NCBI RefSeq assembly: GCF_036173105.1
Contig: NZ_CP108053.1
Coordinates: 7,440,001 to 7,504,000, forward strand
Length of the DNA stretch: 64,000 nucleotides
Source of the DNA: Streptomyces sp. NBC_00287
GTDB taxonomy: Bacteria > Actinomycetota > Actinomycetes > Streptomycetales > Streptomycetaceae
Direction of reading: 5' to 3'
Shown here: positions 35,939 to 44,089 of the stretch, in pieces
Numbering within the stretch: the first letter of the stretch is position 1
How the letters are laid out: the number at the start of each line of letters is the position of its first letter
Notes under the pieces: generated by a model
Told to the model about the DNA's origin: nothing
What the model saw: the letters and a program-made list of their open reading frames with translations, nothing else
Database searches by the model: none
Translations under genes and position numbers: made by a program

Positions 35939-36573
35939 TGCCGACGTCAGCCCCGCCCAAGAACCGCTTCGAGCGACGCCGCGCCGAGACCCGTCAGGCG
36001 CTGGTCCGGGCGGCCCGGCAGATCCTCGCCGAGACCGGGGACACCAGTGCGAGCATCCAGACGATCGCGGAGCGCGCGGACGTCGGCTTCGGCACCTTCT
36101 ACAACCACTTCGAGTCGAAGACGGAGCTGTTCGACGCGGCGGTGCGGGATGCCCTCGAAGAGTTCGGCCGGACCTTCGACGAGCAGTTGGAAGGCGTCGA
36201 CGACCCGGCGGAACTCGTCGCGGCCGGCTTCCGGCTCAGCGCGCACCTGTCCGCTTCCCGGCCCGAGCTGATGAAGGTCCTGCGCCACCGCGGCCTCAGC
36301 CATATCTACTCGGACTCGGGCCTGGCCCCGCGTGCGGTGCGCGACCTGGAGGTCGGCATCGCCTCCGGCCGTTTCACCGTCGCCGACCCGACCGTGGCGC
36401 TGACCGCCCTCGGTGGCTCGCTGCTCGCGCTGGTGGAGCTGCGGTTCGCCCGGCCGGACCTCGACGGCGACGAGACCGCGTCGAACCTGGCCGAGATGCT
36501 GCTGCGCATGCTGGGCGTCCCGCCCGAGGACGCCTATGACGTCGCCCGGCGCCCGCTGCCCGACCGCGACTGA
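35938..36573 (+). CDS. TetR family regulator of the divergent catabolic operon
   Basis: 211 residues from ATG 35938. An upstream GTG at 35914 has TGGAGG only 4 bases before it and would add 8 residues; I prefer the ATG because of the promoter spacing. Helix-turn-helix: SIQTIAERADVGFGTFYNHF. The ligand domain is similar to the TetR protein at 26242-26892 (SDSGLAPRAVRDLE versus SDHGLAPRARRDIR). Divergence from the VOC-FAH-MhpA operon and the two shared motifs suggest that it represses that operon; the inducer is likely an aromatic acid or ring-cleavage product. The next TetR gene starts 17 bases after its stop. Confidence 0.87.
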   Translation: MPTSAPPKNRFERRRAETRQALVRAARQILAETGDTSASIQTIAERADVGFGTFYNHFESKTELFDAAVRDALEEFGRTFDEQLEGVDDPAELVAAGFRLSAHLSASRPELMKVLRHRGLSHIYSDSGLAPRAVRDLEVGIASGRFTVADPTVALTALGGSLLALVELRFARPDLDGDETASNLAEMLLRMLGVPPEDAYDVARRPLPDRD

Positions 36574-36590
36574 GAAGGGGCTGAGCCGCC

Positions 36591-37238
36591 GTGTCCAAAC
36601 CCGTCGTCCGCGAACCCCTGCGTCGCAACTCCCGCTCCAACCGCGCCCGTATCCTCGCCACCGCCCGGCAGGAGCTCGGCCGGAACCCCGATACGACCCT
36701 GGAGGAGATCGCACGGGCCGCCGGAGTGGTCCGCCGTACGGTCTTCGGGCACTTCCCGGGCCGTGCGGCCCTGTTGGAGGCGCTCGCCGAGGAGGCGTCC
36801 GAGGCCCTGCGCGGCGTCGCGGGAGCGTCGGACGCGTCGGATGCGCCGGACGCCGAGGAGCCGCCCGAGCGAGCCCTGGCCCGGTTCGTCCTGTCGGTCT
36901 GGCCCGTCGGTGACCGCTACCGGCTGCTCCTCACCCTCGCCCGCCGGGACCTGGGCACGGAACGGGTCGCCGAGATCCTCGCCCCGGCCCGTCACCGGGC
37001 CACCGCCATCCTCGACCGGGGCGGGAGCGCGGGCGTGTTCCACGACCACCTGCCCGCGCCGGTGCTGAGCGCCGCCCTGGAAGCCCTCACCCTCTCCCTG
37101 CTGGAGAGCGTCAACACGGGGACGTGGGAGGACGACGGGACGCGGACCGCCGTGGCCACGCTGGTCGCGGCGGGTGTGCCGGAACCGACGGCGACCTCGG
37201 TCGTCGAGGGCGTGGCCGCGGAGCTGCGAGCGGGCTGA
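36591..37238 (+). CDS. TetR family regulator, paralogue of the gene at 38021
   Basis: 215 residues from GTG 36591 with GAAGGGG 8 bases upstream. HTH: LEEIARAAGVVRRTVFGHFPGR. The C-terminal domain shares long stretches with the TetR at 38021-38656, for example FVLSVWPVGDRYR versus FVLALWPVGDRYR and EILAPAR in both, so they arose by duplication. A Ser-Asp-Ala microrepeat (about residues 77-90, DASDAPDA) sits in the loop. It is probably co-transcribed with the TetR gene at 35938 and converges on the DUF2993 gene 4 bases away. Confidence 0.85.
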   Translation: MSKPVVREPLRRNSRSNRARILATARQELGRNPDTTLEEIARAAGVVRRTVFGHFPGRAALLEALAEEASEALRGVAGASDASDAPDAEEPPERALARFVLSVWPVGDRYRLLLTLARRDLGTERVAEILAPARHRATAILDRGGSAGVFHDHLPAPVLSAALEALTLSLLESVNTGTWEDDGTRTAVATLVAAGVPEPTATSVVEGVAAELRAG

Positions 37239-37242
37239 CCGT

Positions 37243-37995
37243 TCACGCGGACGTCGAGTCGGGGTGGAAGGTGACCTCCGTGCCGGTGAAGCGGGCGTCG
37301 ATGCCGTCCTCGGTGGTGGTGACCGACCGCAGGCTCAGCCCCTCGGGGACGTTCTGAACGGGGACCGGCGTCTCCATGGCCTGGTCCAGCAGCGCCTTCG
37401 CCGGAGGGATCAACTCGCCCTCGGTGACGCGGAGATCCGAGAAGACGATGCGGTTGCCGGAGGCCGCCGACACGTCCGCGCTCAACGTCACGTCACCGGC
37501 CAGCGGCAGGCTGACGCTCACGTCGACCCGACCGGCTTCATCGCCCCGTGAGACGTCCACGCCGAGTGCCTGCGACACGTCCTCGTACGACAGACGCGCG
37601 GTCGCCTCGACGCTGCGCGCATGGGCCGCGTCGGCGCTCCCGGACGTCTTCAGCCCGTCGATCCCGACGGTCAACTCGGTTACCGGTAGGGGCCGTTCCG
37701 TTCCCCTCGCGGGTATGTCGTGGGCGGTGATGTCGACGTGCCGAAGGCGGCCCTCGGCCAGCTGATTCAGCACGGGAAATCCACTGACGTGCACGTCAGG
37801 GCGCTCCGGCGTCCCCATGCCGTCCTGGAAGGCCTTCGCCGTACGGCTCTCCGCCCGGGCCGCGGCAACACGGTCGACGACGACGGCGCCGAGCAGCAGC
37901 GCGGCGAGGGAGACGACGGCGACGATTCGGCGCCGCCTGTGGGGAGTCGGCGGGCTCGCGTAGACGGCGGTGTGCTCGTACTCGGAGTGGTACAT
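37243..37995 (-). CDS. DUF2993 (LmeA-like) phospholipid-binding protein
   Basis: 250 residues. An N-terminal Arg-rich stretch and one hydrophobic helix (about 25-45) form a signal anchor, followed by an extracytoplasmic domain. DVHVSGFPVLNQLAEGRLRHVDI and ITAHDIPARG-type segments are those of the DUF2993 family, whose mycobacterial member LmeA binds phospholipid and supports mannan elongation. It is probably in an operon with the TetR gene upstream (25-base gap, GAGAGGAAC ribosome site). The TetR neighbour suggests response to an envelope-active lipid (inference). Confidence 0.82.
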   Translation of the reverse strand: MYHSEYEHTAVYASPPTPHRRRRIVAVVSLAALLLGAVVVDRVAAARAESRTAKAFQDGMGTPERPDVHVSGFPVLNQLAEGRLRHVDITAHDIPARGTERPLPVTELTVGIDGLKTSGSADAAHARSVEATARLSYEDVSQALGVDVSRGDEAGRVDVSVSLPLAGDVTLSADVSAASGNRIVFSDLRVTEGELIPPAKALLDQAMETPVPVQNVPEGLSLRSVTTTEDGIDARFTGTEVTFHPDSTSA

Positions 37996-38020
37996 GGCGT
38001 TCCTCTCGGTGTTCTCGTCC

Positions 38021-38656
38021 TCAGGTGTTGACGGGCCCGGGGCGCCGGAGTTCGCCGATGAGCGCCGCGGCGAGGTCGCGGTCCGCGCCTACCGCGATCA
38101 GGGCGGCCGTCGCGCTGTGCGTGCCGTCGTCTGTCCAGCACTCGGCGTTCACGCATTCCAGGAGGGCCAGCAGCAGCCCTTCGACCGCCCTGCTGAGCGG
38201 CTCGGGGGGAACGCTGGTGTGGAAGACGCCCTGCCGCTGCCCGCGTTCGATGATCGCGGTCGCCAAGTCGCGGGCGGGGGCGAGGATTTCGTTCACGCGG
38301 TCCGGTCCGAGGTCCTGGGGCCCGAGCCGCAACAGCGTGCGGTAGCGGTCGCCGACGGGCCACAGGGCCAGGACGAAGCGCGCCATGGCGGTGACGGAGT
38401 CGGGATCGGGGACCGCCACCGCCGCCAGAGCCCGGCGCAGCGCCTCCGCGGCCTCCGCGGCGAGCCCTTCGACCAGCGCGGTCCGCCCGGCGAAGTGGTC
38501 GTACACGGTACGGCGCACCACACCGGCGGCCTCGGCGATGTCGGTGAGGCTGCTGTCGGGATCACGCCCGAGTTCCTGTCGTGCCGCTTCGAGGATGCGG
38601 GCCCGGGTGAGCTGTGTCTGACGGCGTGCGCCGCCTGTGACGTGGGGGTTTGTCAT
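38021..38656 (-). CDS. TetR family regulator, divergent from the EmrB/QacA exporter
   Basis: 211 residues from ATG 38656. HTH: LTDIAEAAGVVRRTVYDHFAGR. It is a paralogue of the TetR protein at 36591 over its whole length. It is divergent from the MFS exporter; the 162-bp gap holds a 27-bp tandem motif that overlaps the exporter promoter, which fits exporter repression. It also leads the DUF2993 gene in a probable operon, tying the exporter and a lipid-binding protein to one regulator. Confidence 0.87.
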   Translation of the reverse strand: MTNPHVTGGARRQTQLTRARILEAARQELGRDPDSSLTDIAEAAGVVRRTVYDHFAGRTALVEGLAAEAAEALRRALAAVAVPDPDSVTAMARFVLALWPVGDRYRTLLRLGPQDLGPDRVNEILAPARDLATAIIERGQRQGVFHTSVPPEPLSRAVEGLLLALLECVNAECWTDDGTHSATAALIAVGADRDLAAALIGELRRPGPVNT

Positions 38657-38694
38657 AGGGGGCCTCCGGTCGAGGGGGAGGGCGAGCTCGATAC

Positions 38695-38723
38695 TTGCAC
38701 ACCAACGGGCAATAAACTAGTCT
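38695..38723 (+). promoter_or_regulatory. Promoter of the MFS exporter
   Basis: TTGCAC (38695-38700), 17-base spacer and TAGTCT (38718-38723) match the vegetative consensus well. Transcription would begin near 38730, leaving an 89-base leader before ATG 38819. The promoter is embedded in a tandem repeat, so it can be blocked by a bound repressor. Confidence 0.6.
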
Positions 38724-38742
38724 GCACATCGTTGGGCAATTA
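38696..38742. repeat. 27-bp-period tandem operator-like repeat
   Basis: The pattern TGCACA - 7 bases - GGGCAAT - TAAACT occurs at 38696-38713 and again at 38723-38740 with a 27-base period (TGCACA start positions 38696 and 38723). Both copies end GGGCAAT. Inverted CCAAC/GTTGG pairs also relate the two copies (38702-38706 and 38731-38735). The layout fits two TetR dimers bound 2.6 helical turns apart over the exporter promoter. Confidence 0.5.
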
Positions 38743-38818
38743 ACTGCCGTGCGGTGCCCCTGTCCGCACCCCTACGGCTCCTGCCGCCCCCTCACCCCGC
38801 CGCCCCGAGGAGCTCCCG

Positions 38819-40441
38819 ATGCCGCTGATAGCCACCACACCCGCCGAGAGGATGACCGGGCCCTATCCCCGCCGCTGGTGGGCCCTGCTGGTGCTCTGCC
38901 TCAGCCTGCTGATCGTCGTCATGGCGAACACATCGCTGATCGTGGCGGCGCCGGACATGACCAAGGACCTGGGCCTGACCAGCAGCGATCTGCAGTGGAT
39001 CATCGACGGCTACACCGTCCCCTACGCCGCGCTGATGCTGGTCCTGGGCGCGATCGGCGACAAGTACAGCCGCCGGGGCGCGCTGATCCTCGGTCTGCTG
39101 ATCTTCGCGGGCGGTTCGGTGATGGGCGGTCTGGTCGACGAGACCGGCCTGGTCATCGCCGCCCGCGCGATCATGGGCGTGGGCGCCGCCGTCGTCATGC
39201 CGGCCACCCTGTCCCTGCTGGTCGCGATGTTCCCGCGGGGCGAACGGGCCAAGGCCATCACCGCCTGGAGCGCGACCTCCGGCCTCGCCATCGCCGCGGG
39301 ACCGCTCGCCGCCGGCTGGCTGCTGCAGGACCACGCCTGGGGCTCCACCTTCCTGATGAACGTCCCCATCGCGCTCCTCGCCGTCGTCGGCGCGCTGGTC
39401 CTGGTGCCGCCGTCGAAGGCGGAGAAGGCGGGCGCGATCGACTACGTCGGCGGCCTGCTCTCCATGGTCTCCATCGGCTCCCTGGTCTACGCCACCATCG
39501 AGGGCCCGCACTTCGGCTGGGGCGCCGGCCCGATCACCGCGGCCGTGGTCGCCGGTGTCGGCCTGCTGGCCTTCGTGGCCTGGGAGTTGAAGCACCCCAA
39601 CCCCATGCTGGACGTGCGCAAGTTCAAGGAGCGCCCCTTCAGCGGGTCGATGCTCGCGGTGCTGTTCTTCTTCTTCGGCACCTTCGGCTCGCTCTACTAC
39701 TCCACCCAGTTCCTGCAGTTCGTCCTCGGCTACGACGCGCTGGAGACCGGCATACGGCTGCTGCCGCTGGCCGGAGCCGTCTTCGCCGGCGCCGCGGTGA
39801 CCGGGCGGGTGGCCCCGAAGCTGGGCGTGAAGCTGGTGGTGGGGGCCGGCATGGTGATCGGCACGGTGGGCGTCGTCCTGCTCACGCTGATCGAGTCGGG
39901 CTCGACGTACACCGACTTCGTGGCGCCGCTGCTCCTGCTCGGCTTCGCGATCGGCCTGAGCGTCGCCCCGGCCACCGACACCATCATGGGCTCCTTCCCC
40001 GAGTCGGAGCTGGGTGTCGGCGGCGGCGCCAACGACACCGCGCTGGAGCTCGGCGGTTCCCTGGGCATCGCCATCCTCGGCTCGCTCCTCGCCACGTCCT
40101 ACAAGGACAAGCTGACCGACCTGATCGGCGGCCAACTCCCGGCCGCCGCGATGGACACCGCCAAGGACTCGGTGGGCGGCGGCCTCGCTGTCGCCGAGCA
40201 GGTCGGGCAGAACCCCCAGGGCGGAGCCCAGCAGGCCCAGGCCCTCATCGACGCCGTCCACGAGTCCTTCGCCCACTCGATCGCCCACACCAGCCTCATC
40301 GGCGCGATCATCATGGCCGCCGGAACCATGATCGTCATCGCGGTCCTGCCCGGCCGCAAGGCCGCCGGCAAGCACCGCCAGGCCGAGCCCGGGACGGCGG
40401 AGACCGAGCCGGACGAGGAGTACGCGGACACCGCGCGGTAA
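38819..40441 (+). CDS. MFS transporter, EmrB/QacA (DHA2) family
   Basis: 540 residues with about 14 transmembrane helices. The DHA2 motif A version GDKYSRRGALILGLL and LDWIIDGYTVPYAAL-like entry (here LQWIIDGYTVPYAAL) mark a drug:H+ antiporter. It probably exports a hydrophobic toxin or natural product. ATG 38819 follows GAGGAG. The C terminus is an acidic hydrophilic tail. TetR divergence and a promoter inside a tandem operator repeat suggest induction by its substrate. A 13-bp hairpin follows the stop. Confidence 0.92.
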   Translation: MPLIATTPAERMTGPYPRRWWALLVLCLSLLIVVMANTSLIVAAPDMTKDLGLTSSDLQWIIDGYTVPYAALMLVLGAIGDKYSRRGALILGLLIFAGGSVMGGLVDETGLVIAARAIMGVGAAVVMPATLSLLVAMFPRGERAKAITAWSATSGLAIAAGPLAAGWLLQDHAWGSTFLMNVPIALLAVVGALVLVPPSKAEKAGAIDYVGGLLSMVSIGSLVYATIEGPHFGWGAGPITAAVVAGVGLLAFVAWELKHPNPMLDVRKFKERPFSGSMLAVLFFFFGTFGSLYYSTQFLQFVLGYDALETGIRLLPLAGAVFAGAAVTGRVAPKLGVKLVVGAGMVIGTVGVVLLTLIESGSTYTDFVAPLLLLGFAIGLSVAPATDTIMGSFPESELGVGGGANDTALELGGSLGIAILGSLLATSYKDKLTDLIGGQLPAAAMDTAKDSVGGGLAVAEQVGQNPQGGAQQAQALIDAVHESFAHSIAHTSLIGAIIMAAGTMIVIAVLPGRKAAGKHRQAEPGTAETEPDEEYADTAR

Positions 40442-40455
40442 TCCGCCCCGCATCC

Positions 40456-40487
40456 CCGCCCGGCCTCGTTCCGTCGAGGCCGGGCGG
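40456..40487 (+). terminator. 13-bp perfect stem-loop after the MFS exporter
   Basis: CCGCCCGGCCTCG (40456-40468) pairs with CGAGGCCGGGCGG (40475-40487) with a 6-base loop (TTCCGT), 14 bases after the exporter stop. It is GC-rich without a U tract but very stable. It sits 51 bases before the phosphatase start. Confidence 0.75.
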
Positions 40488-40538
40488 CCCTGCTCCGCCC
40501 ACCTCGCCTGCTCGCCCGCACGGCGTAACGTCGATGTT

Positions 40539-42611
40539 GTGGACGTCACCGTGGACAGCCTCGTGGCCCAGGTCGCCCATGAGCTCAGGACGAGCGCGGA
40601 CAGGCTGACCGGCGACATGACGGCGTTCCTGCGGCGTGAGGTCCCCGAGCTGTGGGCAGATCCGGACATGGCCCGGATGACCACGCAGAACATCGCCGAG
40701 CACACGGTCGCCGCGTTGACCGGCCTGGAGCACGGCATCGAGCCGGACCGGATCGAACTGCCCCCCGCCGACGTCGATCGCGTACGTCGCCTTGCCCGGC
40801 GCGGGATACCCGTCACCGCGATGCTGCGGGCTCACCGGCTGGCCCAGGGCATCGCCTTCGACCGGGCGCTCGTGGTGCTGCCCCGGCTGACCGACGACGC
40901 CGAACTGATCGGCGCCGTGGCGCGCAGACTGCTCGCGGCGACGACGGCCTACGTGGACCGCCTAGCCGAGCAGGGCGTCCTGGCCTACCAGGAGGAGCGG
41001 GAGCGCAGGCTGCGGTGGCGGCTGACGACGGTGACCGACGCCGGCATGCGCATCGGGACCACCCTGGACATCGCCCGCACCACCCGGGAGCTGGCGGACT
41101 TCGCCACCGAACACTTCGCGGACCGTGCCTCCGTCGACCTGCTCGACTCCCTGCTCCAAGGGCGGGACACACCGGCGGAGGAACCCCTCGTGCTGCGCCG
41201 GGTCGCCGAGGAACCGGCGAGCACCCCGGAGGGACTCCACACCTACCCGGACGGATCCCCGCAGGCCAGAGCCCTGACCACCGGCCACCCCGTACGCCAC
41301 CACACCGACGCGCCCCCAGCACACTCCACGCTGGTCGTGCCCCTGCGCGCCCGCGGCACCACCCTGGGTGTCGCCCAGTTCTCCCGCCACCGCAACCCGG
41401 ACCGCTACGACGACGAGGACCTGCTCCTCGCCCAGGAGATCGCCGCCAGGGCGGCCGTCGCCGTCGACAACGCCCGCCGCTACACCAACGCCCGCGCCAC
41501 CGCCCTCAGCCTCCAGCGCAGCCTGCTCCCCTCGCGTACGCCCCCGCAGTCGGCCCTGGAGGTCGCGTGCCGCTACCTCCCGGCCGGTGACCGGCTCGGT
41601 GTGGGCGGCGACTGGTACGACGTCATCCCGCTGTCCGGGGCCCGGGTCGCCCTCGTGGTGGGCGACGTGGTCGGCCACGGCGTGCACGCCGCCGCCACCA
41701 TGGGACGGCTGCGCACCGCCGTACGCACCCTGGCCGATATCGACCTGCCCCCCGACGAACTCCTCACCCACCTCGACGACGTCGTCCTGCGCCTGTCCGC
41801 CGAGGCCTCCACCCGCCCGGACGCCGAGTCCGCGGACATCGGCGCCACCTGCCTGTACGCGGTCTACGACCCCGTCAGCGGCTGCTGCACCATGGCCCGC
41901 GCGGGCCATGTGCTGCCGTCCCTGATGGCCCGGGACGGCACCGTCGACACCCTCGACCTGCCACCGGGCCCACCGCTCGGTCTCGGCGGCCTGCCCTTCG
42001 AGGCGACGGAGGTGGTCCTGCCCGAGGACACCCTCCTCGCCCTCTACACCGACGGCCTGCTCGAAGCCCGCGACCACGACATCGACACCGCCCTCGCCCT
42101 GCTCCACCAGGCGCTCGCCCAGCCCGCTCCCTCGCTGGAGACCGCCTGCGACACCGTGCTCGACACCCTGCTGCCGGCCCACCCGCCCGACGATGTGGCG
42201 CTCCTGCTGGCCCGCACCCGCACCCTCGGGGACGGACAGGTCGCGAGCTGGGACCTGGCGGCCGACCCGGCCGCGGTCTCAGTCGTCCGTTCACGCGTCT
42301 CCGAGCAACTGGGCGTCTGGGGCCTCGAGGACCTCGACTTCTCCACCGAGCTGGTCGTCAGCGAACTGGTCACCAACGCCATCCGCTACGGCCGGCCCCC
42401 CATCCGGCTGCGCCTCATCCACGACCGCTCCCTCCTGTGCGAGGTCTCCGACGCCAGCAGCACCACCCCGCACCAGCGCCGCGCCCGCACCGACGACGAG
42501 GGCGGACGCGGCCTGTTCCTGGTCGCCCAGCTCGCCGAGCACTGGGGCACCCGGCACGCCCGGCACGGCAAGACGGTGTGGGCGGAGCTGAACGACGGCC
42601 TCACATGTTGA
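40539..42611 (+). CDS. PP2C phosphatase with GAF and HATPase modules
   Basis: 690 residues from GTG 40539. Domain order: an all-helical N-terminal region (about 1-150, like the RsbRD N-terminal domain of PucR/CdaR-type and Rsb proteins), a GAF domain (about 165-320), a SpoIIE-type PP2C phosphatase (about 340-545; GGDWYDVIPL and VVGDVVGHG are metal-binding motifs) and a C-terminal histidine-kinase-like ATPase (about 565-685; ELVTNAIRYG, GGRGLFLVAQLAEHWG). The last is an anti-sigma/serine kinase module, so one protein could both phosphorylate and dephosphorylate an anti-sigma antagonist. It converges on lpdA with an 11-base overlap. Confidence 0.87.
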   Translation: MDVTVDSLVAQVAHELRTSADRLTGDMTAFLRREVPELWADPDMARMTTQNIAEHTVAALTGLEHGIEPDRIELPPADVDRVRRLARRGIPVTAMLRAHRLAQGIAFDRALVVLPRLTDDAELIGAVARRLLAATTAYVDRLAEQGVLAYQEERERRLRWRLTTVTDAGMRIGTTLDIARTTRELADFATEHFADRASVDLLDSLLQGRDTPAEEPLVLRRVAEEPASTPEGLHTYPDGSPQARALTTGHPVRHHTDAPPAHSTLVVPLRARGTTLGVAQFSRHRNPDRYDDEDLLLAQEIAARAAVAVDNARRYTNARATALSLQRSLLPSRTPPQSALEVACRYLPAGDRLGVGGDWYDVIPLSGARVALVVGDVVGHGVHAAATMGRLRTAVRTLADIDLPPDELLTHLDDVVLRLSAEASTRPDAESADIGATCLYAVYDPVSGCCTMARAGHVLPSLMARDGTVDTLDLPPGPPLGLGGLPFEATEVVLPEDTLLALYTDGLLEARDHDIDTALALLHQALAQPAPSLETACDTVLDTLLPAHPPDDVALLLARTRTLGDGQVASWDLAADPAAVSVVRSRVSEQLGVWGLEDLDFSTELVVSELVTNAIRYGRPPIRLRLIHDRSLLCEVSDASSTTPHQRRARTDDEGGRGLFLVAQLAEHWGTRHARHGKTVWAELNDGLTC

Positions 42612-44013
42612 TCATGTGGCCCGCCAGACCGTGGACGGCCTCCTTGACGGCCTCGCTCAGGGTCGGGTGCGCATGCACATTGCGGGCGACCTCGTGCACG
42701 GTGAGATCCCACTGCTGAGCCAGGGTCAGCTCCGGCAGCAGTTCGGTGACGTCGGGGCCGATCAGATGGCCGCCGATGAGTTCGCCGTGCGTGGCATCGC
42801 TGATGAGCTTGACGAAGCCGGTGGTGTCACCGAGGCCGTGGGACTTGCCGTTCGCGGTGAACGGGAACTTGGCGACCTTGACGTCGTGGCCGAGCTCGCG
42901 GGCCTGCTCCTCGGTGTAGCCGAAGCTGGCGATCTGGGGCTGGCAGAAGGTGGCCCGCGGGATCATGGCGTAGTCGAGTTCCATCGTCTCGGCGTCGGCG
43001 ATGGTCTCGGCGGCGATGACGCCCATGGCCTCGGCGGCGTGCGCGAGCATCAGCTTGGCGGTGACGTCGCCGATGGCGTAGAGGTGCGGGACGGAGGTGC
43101 GACAGCGGCCGTCGACGTCGATCGCTCCACGTTCGGTGAGCGTCACGCCCGTGTTCTCCAGCCCGTATCCGCTGATGTTCGGTGCGAAGCCGATGGCTTG
43201 GAGGACCTTGTCGGCCTCCAGGATCCGCGGGGTGCCGTCCTTGCCGGTGACCGTGACGCGGACCTGGGGCCCGGACTCGTCGATGGCGTCGACGCGGGTG
43301 GAGGCGAGGACGTCGATGCCCAGCTTGCGGTACTGGCGAGCGAGTTCGGCGGAGACCTCGGCGTCCTCCAGCGGGGCGACGCGGTCCAGGAACTCCACGA
43401 TCGTGACCTTCACGCCGTAGTTGTGCAGCACATAGGCGAACTCGATACCGATCGCACCGGCGCCCGCGATGATGACCGACTGGGGGAGTTCCTCGGCGAG
43501 GATCTGTTCCTCGAAGGTCACCACGCGCGCGCTGCGCTTGGTGCCCGGCAGCAGTTTGGGGGTGGCGCCGGTGGCGATGATGCAGTGCTCGAAACCGATG
43601 GTCCGGGTGTTGCCGTCGTAGTCGGTGACCTGGAGCGTGTGCGGGTCGAGGAAGGTGCCGCGGCCGTCCACCTCGGTGATCTTGTTCTTCTTCATCAGAT
43701 AGTGGACGCCCTTGACCCGGCCGTCGGCGACCTTGCGGCTGCGGCGGAAGGCCTCGCCGTAGTCGAAGGAGACCTGGCCGTCGACCTTGATGCCGAAGGT
43801 CTTCGCCTCATGGGTGAAGAGGTGGGCCAGTTCCGCGTTGCGCAGCAGGGCCTTGGTCGGGATGCAGCCCACGTTCAGGCAGACGCCACCCCAGTACTTC
43901 TCCTCGACGACCGCGACCCGCAGGCCCAGCTGGGCCGCCCGGACGGCCGCGACGTAGCCGCCGGGCCCGGCTCCGAGTACGACAACATCGAATCGCTCGT
44001 CCTGTTCGACCAT
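42601..44013 (-). CDS. lpdA: Dihydrolipoyl dehydrogenase
   Basis: 470 residues from ATG 44013 (ATG 44031 would add 6). FAD motif VLGAGPGGYVAAVRAAQLG, redox disulfide GGVCLNVGCIP, NAD motif IIAGAGAIGIEFAYVLHNYG and C-terminal dimer/active-site HAHPTLSEA with the catalytic His. It reoxidises lipoamide in pyruvate, 2-oxoglutarate or branched-chain dehydrogenase complexes or in glycine cleavage. GGAGGATG lies 11 bases upstream of the chosen ATG. No other complex subunit is adjacent. Confidence 0.94.
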   Translation of the reverse strand: MVEQDERFDVVVLGAGPGGYVAAVRAAQLGLRVAVVEEKYWGGVCLNVGCIPTKALLRNAELAHLFTHEAKTFGIKVDGQVSFDYGEAFRRSRKVADGRVKGVHYLMKKNKITEVDGRGTFLDPHTLQVTDYDGNTRTIGFEHCIIATGATPKLLPGTKRSARVVTFEEQILAEELPQSVIIAGAGAIGIEFAYVLHNYGVKVTIVEFLDRVAPLEDAEVSAELARQYRKLGIDVLASTRVDAIDESGPQVRVTVTGKDGTPRILEADKVLQAIGFAPNISGYGLENTGVTLTERGAIDVDGRCRTSVPHLYAIGDVTAKLMLAHAAEAMGVIAAETIADAETMELDYAMIPRATFCQPQIASFGYTEEQARELGHDVKVAKFPFTANGKSHGLGDTTGFVKLISDATHGELIGGHLIGPDVTELLPELTLAQQWDLTVHEVARNVHAHPTLSEAVKEAVHGLAGHMINM

Positions 44014-44089
44014 GGGTCGTTCATCCTCCATCGCTTCAACTGCCGTTGCGTAACAGGGCCGTCGCCATGACACCCGAGTTCACCCGAGG

